From Pelomonas sp. KK5 (lineage in GTDB: Bacteria; Pseudomonadota; Gammaproteobacteria; Burkholderiales; Burkholderiaceae_C), in contig NZ_LYVQ01000046.1 of assembly GCF_001984095.1 (NCBI RefSeq), positions 1-35,103 of the forward strand: a DNA stretch of 35,103 nt, given 5' to 3'. How positions within the stretch are numbered: position 1 is the first letter of the stretch; the number at the start of each line of letters is the position of its first letter. Under the pieces are notes generated by a model. That model was given only the letters and a program-made list of their open reading frames with translations, was not told where the DNA came from and did no database searches. Below are positions 19,716 to 27,592 of this stretch, piece after piece. The translations under genes were made by a program, and so were the position numbers.

Positions 19716-20162
19716 ATGAAGCTTCCCCTGCTCGCCCTGGTCGTAACGCTCGGACTCAGCGGCGCCGCCCAGGCCCAGTTCCAGAAGCCCGAGGATGCGA
19801 TCAAGTATCGCCAGTCCGCGTTCACGCTGATGGGCAACCACTTCGGCCGCATCGCCGGGATGGCGCAAGGCAAGATCCCCTTCGACGCCAAGGCCGCGCA
19901 GGCCAATGCCGATGTGCTGGCGGTGGTCGTCAACCTGCCCTACACGGCCTTCGGCGAAGGCACGGACCTCGGCAACACCAAGGCCAAGCCGGAGATCTGG
20001 AAGGAGATGCCGAAGTTCAGGGAAGCCGCCGAGAAGATGCAGTCAGAGGTGGTGAAGCTGCAGGCGGCGACCAAGACCGGCAACCTCGACAACATCAAGG
20101 CCGCCGTGGGGGACGTGGGCAAGAGCTGCAAGGCCTGCCACGACAACTACCGGGAGAAGTGA
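19716..20162 (+). CDS. Cytochrome c' / c-556 family periplasmic haem protein
   Basis: A 148-aa secreted class II cytochrome c. It has a signal peptide (MKLPLLALVVTLGLSGAAQA, cleavage after residue 20), then a four-helix bundle and the C-terminal haem-binding C138-K-A-C141-H142 typical of the group. Family members bind NO or act as electron shuttles. The start is fixed by the SD AAAGGA, 9 nt ahead of the ATG. It is divergent from cytochrome b561 and ends 26 nt before the convergent PEP-CTERM gene. Confidence 0.93.
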   Translation: MKLPLLALVVTLGLSGAAQAQFQKPEDAIKYRQSAFTLMGNHFGRIAGMAQGKIPFDAKAAQANADVLAVVVNLPYTAFGEGTDLGNTKAKPEIWKEMPKFREAAEKMQSEVVKLQAATKTGNLDNIKAAVGDVGKSCKACHDNYREK

Positions 20163-20188
20163 AGCCCTTCCCCGGTTCTGCGCCCTGG

Positions 20189-20980
20189 TCAGCGCTGCGC
20201 TGAGCGGCGGCGCTGCACAAAGGCGACCAGCCCCAGGCCGGCGGCCAGCATGGCCCAGGTCTGCGGCTCGGGAACGGCCACGATCGACACGCCGTCCAGC
20301 AGCGACATCGGCGGCGAGCCGGCGGTGGACGTCGGCAGGAAGCTCAGCAGTTCGGATGCAGACGTCGCCGTGAAGGTGTAGCTCGCCTGCGTCCAGCCGG
20401 AGAAGCCCTTGTAGGCAATGTTGGTCTGCACGGATGCCTGGACATCCGATCCCAGGCTGACGTCCCAGCCCATGTTCAGCGCCTGCGCGGTGTTGCTCGC
20501 GCCGGTGGCCTGGGCACCGGCCCACCAGAAGCTCAGCGTGTACTGCTGGCCCACGACCATGCCGCTCACCGTCTGCGTCAGCGCCCCGGCGAAGGTCGCT
20601 CCCGCGTCCGCGCCGTAGTAGTTGCCGCCGGCGGGGCTGGCGGCCGGAAGGCCGTTGTTGGTGGCCTTGGTGGGTGAATTGGGGCCGATCAGCGCCATGT
20701 CCTCGCGCGTCGAGCCCTTCGTCAGCGGATAGACGCTGTCGCCGATGCCGCTGCCGTAGACGATGGCCAGGAAATCCTGGTTCGTCCAGCCCACCGCGTG
20801 GAAGTCGAAATTGCCGGTGTCCCTTGCCGATGTGAGCCCGTAGTTGTCGGTCTTGGTCTGCAGCACGCCGCTGCTGTTGGCGACCTGGTCGAAGCTGCCG
20901 TTCTGCACCAGGTTCTGGGCCGAAACAGCCGAGGTCGCGAGCACGGCGACGGCGGCCAGAGTGTTCTTGAATGGGGACAT
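20189..20980 (-). CDS. PEP-CTERM sorting-domain protein, copy 1
   Basis: A 263-aa secreted protein. After a signal peptide (AAVAVLATSAVSAQ) comes NLVQNGSFDQV, the opening of DUF642/choice-of-anchor beta-sandwich domains. The C-terminus is VPEPQTWAMLAAGLGLVAF followed by QRRRSAQR: the PEP motif, membrane helix and basic tail recognised by exosortase. It is expected at the cell surface, linked to exopolysaccharide. It is a clear paralogue of the protein at 28408-29229: both share 'NGSF(D/E)QV', 'GWTN', 'VVGQQY.LSFW' and 'PPM.LLDGVSIVAVPEP'. The start has an AAGGA ribosome site. No exosortase gene is in the window. Confidence 0.92.
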   Translation of the reverse strand: MSPFKNTLAAVAVLATSAVSAQNLVQNGSFDQVANSSGVLQTKTDNYGLTSARDTGNFDFHAVGWTNQDFLAIVYGSGIGDSVYPLTKGSTREDMALIGPNSPTKATNNGLPAASPAGGNYYGADAGATFAGALTQTVSGMVVGQQYTLSFWWAGAQATGASNTAQALNMGWDVSLGSDVQASVQTNIAYKGFSGWTQASYTFTATSASELLSFLPTSTAGSPPMSLLDGVSIVAVPEPQTWAMLAAGLGLVAFVQRRRSAQR

Positions 20981-21034
20981 CGATCGTTCCTTGTCTATGC
21001 GTTGAGGCGGTCGACGGGACGATATCCGGCAGGG

Positions 21035-21083
21035 GTGTGGAGATGGCGTGGCCGAGCCCCTCGGTTTCAGGGACGCCCCCCTA
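21035..21083 (-). promoter_or_regulatory. Two-block upstream element of PEP-CTERM gene 1
   Basis: On the minus strand TAGGGGGG (21083-21076) is followed 33 nt later by CTCCACAC (21042-21035), 54 nt before the start codon. The same two blocks, 31 nt apart, precede the paralogous PEP-CTERM gene at 29229, while the sequence between them differs. It is probably a shared regulator or promoter site. The assignment rests on two sequences only. Confidence 0.45.
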
Positions 21084-21111
21084 GAACAAGATCACGAAGT
21101 CGTGCAGAGCG

Positions 21112-21723
21112 TCACGGCCCACCATCAAGGCCGTATCGGACGAAGCCGGGCCGCTCGCCCAGCCGCCGCAAATACGCATCGATCGACGGCAGCACCGGCC
21201 GGTCGGGCAGCGGTGCCGCGCGCCAGCGATGGACCGACAGGCCCAGCGGGATGTCGGCCAGCGTGAAGGCCTCGCCGGCCACGTACGCGCCGGTGGCCTC
21301 CAGCCGGGCCGCGAGGATGCCGATGTGGCGATGCCAGGCCGCGACGCTCGCCGCGATCTGCACCGGATCCTGGTGAGCCGCGCTGCCACGCACCAGGCCC
21401 ATGAAGGCATAGCGCCAGGCGTTGTTGAACTCGCCGGCCTGCCAGTCTATCCACTGCTCGACGCGGGCGCGCGCCTGCGGATCGGCGGGCAGCAGGTCGT
21501 GCCGCTGTTCACGGTTCACCAGATAGCGGCAGATCGTGTTCGATTCCCACAGCACGAAGCCGTCGTCGATCAGCACCGGCACCAGCGCGTTCGGGTTGAG
21601 CGCCTTGAATGCGGCCGATGCGAGATCGGGCTGTTCCTCGCGCTGCAGTTCCAGGCCCAGTTCGGCGCTGGTCCACAGCACCTTGCGCACGTTGATCGAG
21701 GCGGATTTGCCGATGAGCTTCAT
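21112..21723 (-). CDS. Glutathione S-transferase family protein
   Basis: A 203-aa GST. The N-terminal thioredoxin-like domain shows SASINVRKVLWTSAELGLELQ, then NPNALVPVLIDDGFVLWESNTICRYL, where the cis-Pro (VPVL) and the Glu-Ser glutathione-binding pair are conserved. The C-terminal helical domain ends with FTLADIPLGLSVHRW, holding the N-capping box. The substrate is unknown. It is the last gene of a six-gene operon. Its ATG overlaps the AlaX-like gene's stop (ATGA), so its activity may serve the same pathway. Confidence 0.92.
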   Translation of the reverse strand: MKLIGKSASINVRKVLWTSAELGLELQREEQPDLASAAFKALNPNALVPVLIDDGFVLWESNTICRYLVNREQRHDLLPADPQARARVEQWIDWQAGEFNNAWRYAFMGLVRGSAAHQDPVQIAASVAAWHRHIGILAARLEATGAYVAGEAFTLADIPLGLSVHRWRAAPLPDRPVLPSIDAYLRRLGERPGFVRYGLDGGP

Positions 21724-22433
21724 GATGGGGCGAATCCCAGGACGACCCGGCGGGTCATGGCCGACTTCTTCTCGATCTTCGTCACGACCACGGCGCCAAT
21801 GTCCGCCGTGTTCGACACATGTGTCCCGCCGCAAGGCTGCAGGTCCACGCCTTCGATCTTCAGCAGGCGCACGCGCCCGGTTCCCCGCGGCGGCTGCACG
21901 CTCATGCTGCGCACCAGGCCCGGATTCGCATCCAGCTCCTCGTCGCTGATCCAGCTGTGGCCGACCGGATGGGCGCCGGCCACCAGCCGCGCGATGCCGG
22001 CGGTGATCGCTTCCTTGTCCAGCGGCTCGTTCATGTGGAAATCGAGCCGGGCGTAGCCGGCGGTGATTGAGCAGCCGTCGACCGGATGCGGGATCAGCGC
22101 GCAGAGCAGGTGCGTGGCCGTGTGGAAGCGCATGTGGGCGAAGCGGCGCTGCCAGTCGATGACAGCGGTCACGGCAAGACCTGACCCCAGACCGTCGAGC
22201 GCCACGCCCGGCGCCGGGATATGGAGGATCTCCCCGCCCTCGCCCTTCTTCGTGTCAGCGATGGCGATGACGCGACCATCGGCCAGGCGCAGCTCGCCGG
22301 CATCGCCGGCCTGCCCGCCACCTTGCGGATAGAACACGGTGCGGTCCAGCAGCAGGCCGCGCTCGTCGGCGCGCAGCAGCGTGGCGCTGCATTCGCGCAG
22401 CGTGGCGTCCTCGCGGAACAGGTCGATCGTCAC
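21720..22433 (-). CDS. AlaX-type alanyl-tRNA editing protein
   Basis: A 237-aa stand-alone aminoacyl-tRNA editing deacylase. The zinc-binding HXXXH (H104-TAT-H108) and CXXXH (C201-GGT-H205) motifs are intact, as are DRTVFYPQGGGQAGD (30-44) and the ITAGYARLDFHMN (123-135) segment. Such AlaX-M proteins remove wrongly attached Ser or Gly from tRNA-Ala. Related domains act on Thr or non-protein amino acids. The start is a GTG at 22433 that overlaps the PhzF stop (GTGA). The open frame extends to 22811 only as an artefact of GC-rich sequence. Its place in an amino-acid export operon suggests protection of translation against an amino acid handled there (inference). Confidence 0.9.
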   Translation of the reverse strand: MTIDLFREDATLRECSATLLRADERGLLLDRTVFYPQGGGQAGDAGELRLADGRVIAIADTKKGEGGEILHIPAPGVALDGLGSGLAVTAVIDWQRRFAHMRFHTATHLLCALIPHPVDGCSITAGYARLDFHMNEPLDKEAITAGIARLVAGAHPVGHSWISDEELDANPGLVRSMSVQPPRGTGRVRLLKIEGVDLQPCGGTHVSNTADIGAVVVTKIEKKSAMTRRVVLGFAPS

Positions 22434-23272
22434 AGCCTCACCTGCCCGTGCACCAGCGGCTGCACGTCGCCGCCGATCCAGGTGCTGCCACCGGGATCGC
22501 GGCTGACATGCACGCGCCCGGCGCGGCCCATCGCCGTGCCCTGGGCAGCCACGTAGCGCGGGGCCGCCAGGCCGGCTTCCTGCATCCACAGCGCCAGGCC
22601 CGCATTGAGGCTGCCGGTGACCGGATCCTCGGGCACGCCGAGGTCCGGCACGAAGGCTCGCACCTCGAAATCGCATGCACCGCCCGACGCATGCGCGCCC
22701 ACGACGCCGAGCTTCAGCCCGGCCATCGCCACGAAGTCTGGCTTCAGCGCCAGCACTGCCTGGGCGCTGCGCAGCCGCGCGGCCAGCCATTCGGGGCCGT
22801 TGCAGACCCACTGCAGGTCCAGCAATTCATCAGCGCCGATGCGCAGCGAGCGCAGCACCTGTTCGCGGGTGGCCGCATCGGCCGCGCCGCTGCGCGTCAG
22901 CGGGGGCGCGGAAAACGACAGCCGCCCGCCCTCGCGCCGCACCTTCACCAGCCCGATCGCACACTGCTGCACCACCATCGCCGGCTTCTTCGGATCGCCG
23001 CCGGCGGCCAGCCATGCATGGGCCGAGCCCAGCGTCGGGTGGCCGGCGAAGGGCAGTTCGCCGCCCGGCGTGAAGATGCGCACGCGGTAGTCGGCGGCCG
23101 GGTCGGTGGGCGGCAGCAGGAAGGTGGTCTCGGAGAGATTGGTCCAGCGGGCGAAATCCGCCATCTGCTGGTCGCTCAGCCCCGCCGCATCGACGACGAC
23201 GGCCAGCGGGTTGCCCTTTAACGGCTCGGCGGTGAACACATCGACCTGGACGAAGCGGCGCAGCTCACTCAT
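22430..23272 (-). CDS. PhzF-family isomerase/epimerase
   Basis: A 280-aa diaminopimelate-epimerase-fold protein. It shows the PhzF signatures FVQVDVFTAEPLKGNPLAVV (7-26), the catalytic acid in TNLSETTFLL (Glu48), FTPGGELPFAGHPTLGSA (67-84) and GVPEDPVTGSLNAGLALWM near the C-terminus. PhzF proteins isomerise amino acid derivatives; many members have no known substrate. No other phenazine genes are present, so a phenazine role is unlikely. Start and stop overlap the adjoining operon genes by 4 nt each. Confidence 0.92.
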   Translation of the reverse strand: MSELRRFVQVDVFTAEPLKGNPLAVVVDAAGLSDQQMADFARWTNLSETTFLLPPTDPAADYRVRIFTPGGELPFAGHPTLGSAHAWLAAGGDPKKPAMVVQQCAIGLVKVRREGGRLSFSAPPLTRSGAADAATREQVLRSLRIGADELLDLQWVCNGPEWLAARLRSAQAVLALKPDFVAMAGLKLGVVGAHASGGACDFEVRAFVPDLGVPEDPVTGSLNAGLALWMQEAGLAAPRYVAAQGTAMGRAGRVHVSRDPGGSTWIGGDVQPLVHGQVRL

Positions 23273-24483
23273 GGCGTCGGTTCCTCCACCACGCTGAGCG
23301 CCTCGCGCAACACCTTGCCGAGAATGGCCACGCCATCGGCGATCAGTTCGGGCGTCAGCGTGACGAAGGACAGGCGCAGCGTGCGCGGGTCGGGTGCATG
23401 CGCATAGAAGGCCGAGCCCGGCACGTAGGCGATGCCCGACTCCACCGCTGTCTCCAGCATCGCCATCGCATCGAAGCCCTCGGGCAGGCGGATCCAGAAG
23501 AACATGCCGCCCTTGGGCTTGTTCCACACGCAGCCCGCCGGCAGGTGCTGCTCCAGCGCCGTGGCCATCGCGTCGCGGTTGGCCTTGTACAGCGCGCGGA
23601 TCTTCGGCACGTGTTCGTCGAGGAAGCCGTTGCGGATCACCTCGTACACCACGCGCTGGTTGAAGCCCGGGGTGTGCAGGTCGGCCGCCTGCTTGGCCTG
23701 CAGCAGCTTCGGGTAGAGCTCCTTCGGGGCGATGATGTAGCCGAGGCGGAAGCCCGGCGTCAGCACCTTGGAGAACGAGCCCAGGTAGATCGAGCCCTCG
23801 GGCCACATCGAGGACAGCGCCTGCGGCGGCGCCTCGTCAAACCAGAGGTCGCCGTAGGGGTTGTCCTCGACGATCGGCACGCCGGCGGCGCGCGCCGCGG
23901 CCATGATCGCGCGGCGGCGCTCGGCGCCCATCACGCGGCCGGTGGGGTTCTGGTAGTTGGGCAGCAGGTAGGCGAAGCGGGTGCCCGGCGCATCGTGCGC
24001 GAGCTTCGCGAACGACTCCGGCAGCGGGCCTTCATCGTCGCCGGCCAGGCTGGTGAACAGCGGCTCGTAGGGTGTGAAGGCCTGCAGCGCGCCGAGGTAG
24101 GTCGGCGTCTCGACGGCCACCGGCGCGCCGTGGTCGCACAGGATCTTGCCCACCAGATCCAGCCCCTGCTGGGAGCCGGTGGTGATCAGCACCTGGTCGG
24201 CGCCGACCTCGATGCCCAGCGCCTTCACGCGCTGCGCCACCCATTCGCGCAGCGGCGCGAAGCCCTCGCTGGCGGCGTACTGCAGCGCTTCCTTGGGCGT
24301 CTCGCTCAGCACCTTGTCGCAGGCGGCCTTCAGTGCCTCGACCGGAAAGGTGTCGGCCGAGGGCAGGCCGCCGGCCATCGACAGGATCCCCGGCTTCTCG
24401 GTGACCTTGAGGATCTCCCGAATGATCGAGGGGTTCATGCGCGCGGCACGGCGCGCTTGGGTCCAGGGGGAAGTCATCCGCAC
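23269..24483 (-). CDS. PLP-dependent aminotransferase (class I/II, LysN/2-aminoadipate type)
   Basis: A 404-aa fold-type I aminotransferase. Motifs are TTGSQQGLDLVGK (101-113), LLPNYQNPTGRVM (173-185), EDNPYGDLWFD (206-216) and the PLP lysine in GSFSKVLTPGFRLGY (Lys239). The pattern resembles 2-aminoadipate/multi-substrate aminotransferases related to MocR C-terminal domains. It has no DNA-binding domain. Lying between an EamA exporter and a PhzF protein, it probably changes the amino acid that the operon exports or destroys. An in-frame ATG two codons inside (24477) is an alternative start. Confidence 0.92.
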   Translation of the reverse strand: MRMTSPWTQARRAARMNPSIIREILKVTEKPGILSMAGGLPSADTFPVEALKAACDKVLSETPKEALQYAASEGFAPLREWVAQRVKALGIEVGADQVLITTGSQQGLDLVGKILCDHGAPVAVETPTYLGALQAFTPYEPLFTSLAGDDEGPLPESFAKLAHDAPGTRFAYLLPNYQNPTGRVMGAERRRAIMAAARAAGVPIVEDNPYGDLWFDEAPPQALSSMWPEGSIYLGSFSKVLTPGFRLGYIIAPKELYPKLLQAKQAADLHTPGFNQRVVYEVIRNGFLDEHVPKIRALYKANRDAMATALEQHLPAGCVWNKPKGGMFFWIRLPEGFDAMAMLETAVESGIAYVPGSAFYAHAPDPRTLRLSFVTLTPELIADGVAILGKVLREALSVVEEPTP

Positions 24484-24512
24484 AGCTTTCAGGTTAGGAA
24501 TTCATCAATTCA

Positions 24513-25409
24513 TCATCGCAGCGCAGGCCCGACCGGCATGCGCTTGCCCAGCCAGACGACGACGATCACCGCAGCAGCGAAGACCAGCGTCGCCGCATCC
24601 AGCGTCTCGCCCAGGATAGGCACCGCCAGCAGCATCGACAAGAAGGGCTGCAGCACCTGCACCTGGCTGACGCGCATCGTGCCGCCCAGCGCGAGGCCGC
24701 GGTACCAGGCGAAGAAGCCCAGCCACATCGAGAACAGCGAGACATAGGCGAAGGCGCCCCAGGCCGCCGTATCGACCGGATGCGTCGGCCGCCAGGCCCA
24801 GGCCAGCGGCGCGGTGAGCGGCAGCCAGATCACCAGCACCCAGCAGATCACCTGCTCGGCGCTGAGCCGCTCGGTCAGCCGCGCGCCGCTGACATAGCCG
24901 CCGGCCGCGCTCAGCAGCGCAAGCAGCAGCAGGCCGTCGGCCCACTGGAAGCCGGCCGCGCCGCGCCACCAGGCGAAGGCCAGCACCAGCGCCAGCCCGG
25001 CCACGGCGCACAGCCAGAATCCGATCGAGGGCCGCTGGCGCAGCGCCAGCGCGGCCACCACTGCCGTCGCCAGCGGCAGCACGCCCGAGACCACCGACGC
25101 ATGCATTGCATCGACGCTCTGCACCGCCAACGCCAGGAACAGCGGGAAGCCCACCACGACGCCCAGCCCGGTCATCCCGAGGGCCAGCGCCTGCTGCCGG
25201 GTCGGCAGCGGCGCGCCCGTGGCCCACAGGTACACCGCCGACAGCAGCCCGGCCACCGCCGCGCGGCCGCTGGTGATGAACAGCGGATCGAGCTGCGCCG
25301 CGCCCTGGTGGCCCACGGCCAGGCGCGTCATCGGGATCGTCACCGCGAAGATGAAGACGCCCAAGGCGCCGAGCAGCATGCCGCGGGTGGCGCGCCCCTG
25401 CTCAGCCAC
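24513..25409 (-). CDS. EamA/DMT-superfamily transporter
   Basis: A 298-aa membrane protein with ten hydrophobic helices in two EamA repeats, beginning GMLLGALGVFIFAVTIPMTRLAVG. The second repeat contains 'AFAYVSLFSMWLGFFAWYRGLALGG' and 'VQVLQPFLSMLLAVPILGE', typical of RhaT/EamA exporters of amino acids and other metabolites. GTG 25409 is preferred because it overlaps the LysE stop by 8 nt. An ATG at 25379 would still keep all helices. It is the second exporter in the operon, so two different substrates or a redundant pair are possible. Confidence 0.9.
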   Translation of the reverse strand: MAEQGRATRGMLLGALGVFIFAVTIPMTRLAVGHQGAAQLDPLFITSGRAAVAGLLSAVYLWATGAPLPTRQQALALGMTGLGVVVGFPLFLALAVQSVDAMHASVVSGVLPLATAVVAALALRQRPSIGFWLCAVAGLALVLAFAWWRGAAGFQWADGLLLLALLSAAGGYVSGARLTERLSAEQVICWVLVIWLPLTAPLAWAWRPTHPVDTAAWGAFAYVSLFSMWLGFFAWYRGLALGGTMRVSQVQVLQPFLSMLLAVPILGETLDAATLVFAAAVIVVVWLGKRMPVGPALR

Positions 25410-26043
25410 GCGATGGCTCCAGCAGCAGGCGCACACCCAGCCCGCCGAGCACCGCGCCCATCAGGTAGCGCTGCAGCGCCAGCCAGCCGCGGCGGCGCAT
25501 CAGCCAGGCGGACAGCGGCGCGGCGAACAGGCAGACCAGCAGGTTCACGCCGGAACCGATCAGCAACTGGGTGCCACCGAGCATCAGGCTCTGCTGCAGC
25601 ACCGAGCCCTCGCCCGGCACGATGAACTGCGGCAGCACCGACAGGTAGAAGATCGCCACCTTCGGATTAAGCACGCTGGTCAGCAGGCCCATCACGAACA
25701 GGCGCCGCGGCGCATGCGCCGACAGCTCGCGCGCCTCGAAGGCGGAGCGCGCGCCGGGCCGCAGCGACTGCCAGGCCAGCCACAGCAGGTAGACCGCCCC
25801 GCCCAGCTTGAGCAGCTCGTAGCCCAGCGGCACGGCCATGAACAGCGCCGTCAGACCCAGCGCCGCCGACAGCATGTGCACGCTGAAGCCCAGCACCACG
25901 CCGGTCCAGGACATCACGGCCGCCCGCGATCCCTGGCACAGCGAGCGCGACAGCAGGTAGACCATGTTCGGCCCCGGCGTCAGCGCCATCAGCAGCGCCG
26001 CGCCGGCGAACAGCAGCAGGGAGTGGGTGAAGCTCAGGCTCAT
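25402..26043 (-). CDS. LysE-family amino acid exporter
   Basis: A 213-aa LysE/RhtB exporter with six membrane segments. It shows ALLMALTPGPNMVYLLSRSLCQGSRAA (16-42) and LLTSVLNPKVAIFYLSVLPQFI (about 119-140), the two signature regions of the family. These proteins expel excess or toxic amino acids such as threonine, homoserine or lysine. It is the first gene of the operon. The start codon is 74 nt from a divergent MocR-type regulator, a common genomic pairing. Confidence 0.93.
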   Translation of the reverse strand: MSLSFTHSLLLFAGAALLMALTPGPNMVYLLSRSLCQGSRAAVMSWTGVVLGFSVHMLSAALGLTALFMAVPLGYELLKLGGAVYLLWLAWQSLRPGARSAFEARELSAHAPRRLFVMGLLTSVLNPKVAIFYLSVLPQFIVPGEGSVLQQSLMLGGTQLLIGSGVNLLVCLFAAPLSAWLMRRRGWLALQRYLMGAVLGGLGVRLLLEPSRG

Positions 26044-26066
26044 GCGGCCAAGTCTACGGCGCGCAA

Positions 26067-26116
26067 CCAATACAGAACCAGTACACTTTGCATGAGCCCA
26101 TTCCAATCTGTATTGG
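26067..26116. promoter_or_regulatory. Probable MocR operator between lysE-like and mocR-like genes
   Basis: The 74-bp divergent gap contains a perfect 9-bp inverted repeat, CCAATACAG (26067-26075) and CTGTATTGG (26108-26116), with centres about 41 bp apart. The left arm is directly repeated imperfectly (AACCAATACAG then AACCAGTACAC, 9 of 11 identical). MocR regulators such as GabR bind separated repeats of ATACCA-like sequence, so this set is a strong candidate site. The right arm ends one base before the regulator's ATG, which would allow autorepression. Confidence 0.6.
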
Positions 26117-26117
26117 C

Positions 26118-27518
26118 ATGCAAACCAGCACAAGCCTGCTCTCCCGCGATGGCGCCACGCCGCTGGCCCGCCAGCTGGCCGACCGTTTTGCCGAGCGCAT
26201 CGCCCAGCGCCTGCTGCTGCCGGGCACGCGCCTGCCCTCGGTGCGCGACTGCGCGAAGCACCATGGCGTGAGCCCCTACACGGTGGTGGCCGCCTATGAC
26301 CAACTGCTGGCGCAAGGGCTGCTGGAAGCCCGCAAGCAGCGCGGCTTCTTCGTTCGCGAAACCGCCCTTGCAGGAGGACGACCGCCGCCGGCGCCGCGGC
26401 CCGCCTCCGCGCCCTTCGACGCCACCACGCTGATCCGCGGCATGTTCCAGGCCGAGGCCCGCCACGCGCCGGGCCTGGGCACGCTGCCGGCCGAGTGGCT
26501 GGACCTGCCGATGATCCAGCAGGCAATGCGCAAGGTGCTGGCCCAGGGCGAGGAGGCCGAGAAGCTCGCACTGCATTACGGCGAGCCGGCCGGCGACCCG
26601 CGGCTACGCCAGGCCCTGGCGCGCCGCATGGCCGACGTGGGCATCGCCTGCCCGCCGGAGCAGCTCGTCAGCACCGTCGGCGCCACCCATGCGCTGGACC
26701 TGGTCACCCGCGGCCTGCTGCAGCCCGGCGACGCGGTGCTGGTGGACGACCCGGGCTGGGCGATCGAGTACGCGCGGCTGACCGAGGCCGGCATGCGCCT
26801 GCTGCCGGTGCCGCGCGGCGCGGACGGGCCGGACCTGGCCGTGATGGAGCGCCTGATCGAGCAGCACCGGCCGCGCATGTACGTCACCGTCTCGGTGCTG
26901 CACAACCCCACCGGCCACTCGCTGAGCCTGGCCCAGGCCCACCAGGTGCTGCGCCTGGCCGAGGCGGGCGACCTGCTGATCGTCGAGGACGACACCTATG
27001 CCTTCCTCGCGCCCAACCACGCGCCGCGCCTGAGCGCACTGGACGGGTTGCGCCGCACGATCTACGTCTCCGGTTTCTCGAAGATCCTCACGCCGGCCTG
27101 GCGCGTCGGCTACCTGGCGGCGAGCGCCGAGCGGGTACGGCGGCTGACCGACCTGAAGCTGCTGTCCACGCTGACCACCAGCCCGCTGCTGGAACGCGCC
27201 GTGGCGCTGTGCCTGGAACAGGGCCAGTTGCGCCGGCATGCCGAGCGGGTCGCGGCGCGGCTCGACGCGGCGCGGCTGCGCGCGGTGAAGCTGGCCGCGT
27301 CGGCCGGCTGCCATTTCGTCACGCCGCCGCAGGGCCTGTTCGGCTGGATCGACGTGGGCACCGACACCGAGCGCCTCGCCCAGCGCCTGCTGGATGCCGG
27401 CTGGCTCACCGCGCCGGGCCTGCTGTTCAGCGCCACGCGGCGCGGCGGCACGCTGATGCGGATCAACTTCGCCACCGCGCAGGATCCCAAGTTCTGGGCG
27501 CTGCTGCGCGCGGCATAG
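26118..27518 (+). CDS. MocR/PdxR-type GntR-aminotransferase regulator
   Basis: A 466-aa chimeric regulator. Residues 14-80 are a GntR winged helix (PLARQLADRFAERIAQRLL, LPSVRDCAKHHGVSPYTVVAAYDQL). A Pro-rich linker follows, then an aminotransferase-fold sensor domain (110-466) with VLHNPTGHSLS, EDDTYAFLAPNHAP and the PLP lysine in SGFSKILTPAWRVGY (Lys322). MocR proteins sense amino acids or vitamin B6 through PLP and usually control the divergent gene. Here that is the LysE exporter operon. ATG 26118 was preferred over ATG 26088, which would add ten residues (MHEPIPICIG) and overlap the predicted operator. Confidence 0.92.
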   Translation: MQTSTSLLSRDGATPLARQLADRFAERIAQRLLLPGTRLPSVRDCAKHHGVSPYTVVAAYDQLLAQGLLEARKQRGFFVRETALAGGRPPPAPRPASAPFDATTLIRGMFQAEARHAPGLGTLPAEWLDLPMIQQAMRKVLAQGEEAEKLALHYGEPAGDPRLRQALARRMADVGIACPPEQLVSTVGATHALDLVTRGLLQPGDAVLVDDPGWAIEYARLTEAGMRLLPVPRGADGPDLAVMERLIEQHRPRMYVTVSVLHNPTGHSLSLAQAHQVLRLAEAGDLLIVEDDTYAFLAPNHAPRLSALDGLRRTIYVSGFSKILTPAWRVGYLAASAERVRRLTDLKLLSTLTTSPLLERAVALCLEQGQLRRHAERVAARLDAARLRAVKLAASAGCHFVTPPQGLFGWIDVGTDTERLAQRLLDAGWLTAPGLLFSATRRGGTLMRINFATAQDPKFWALLRAA

Positions 27519-27592
27519 CTCGCGCGGCCCGTCCGTCGATGTCAGCCGGCCGAAGGTAGGCATCAGCGCCGCGAGATCGCTACGATCGGGGG

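Noticed and set aside
22434-22811. Upstream open extension of the AlaX-like frame
   Set aside because: It overlaps PhzF coding sequence and shows no family similarity. The GTG at 22433 fits the GTGA overlap.
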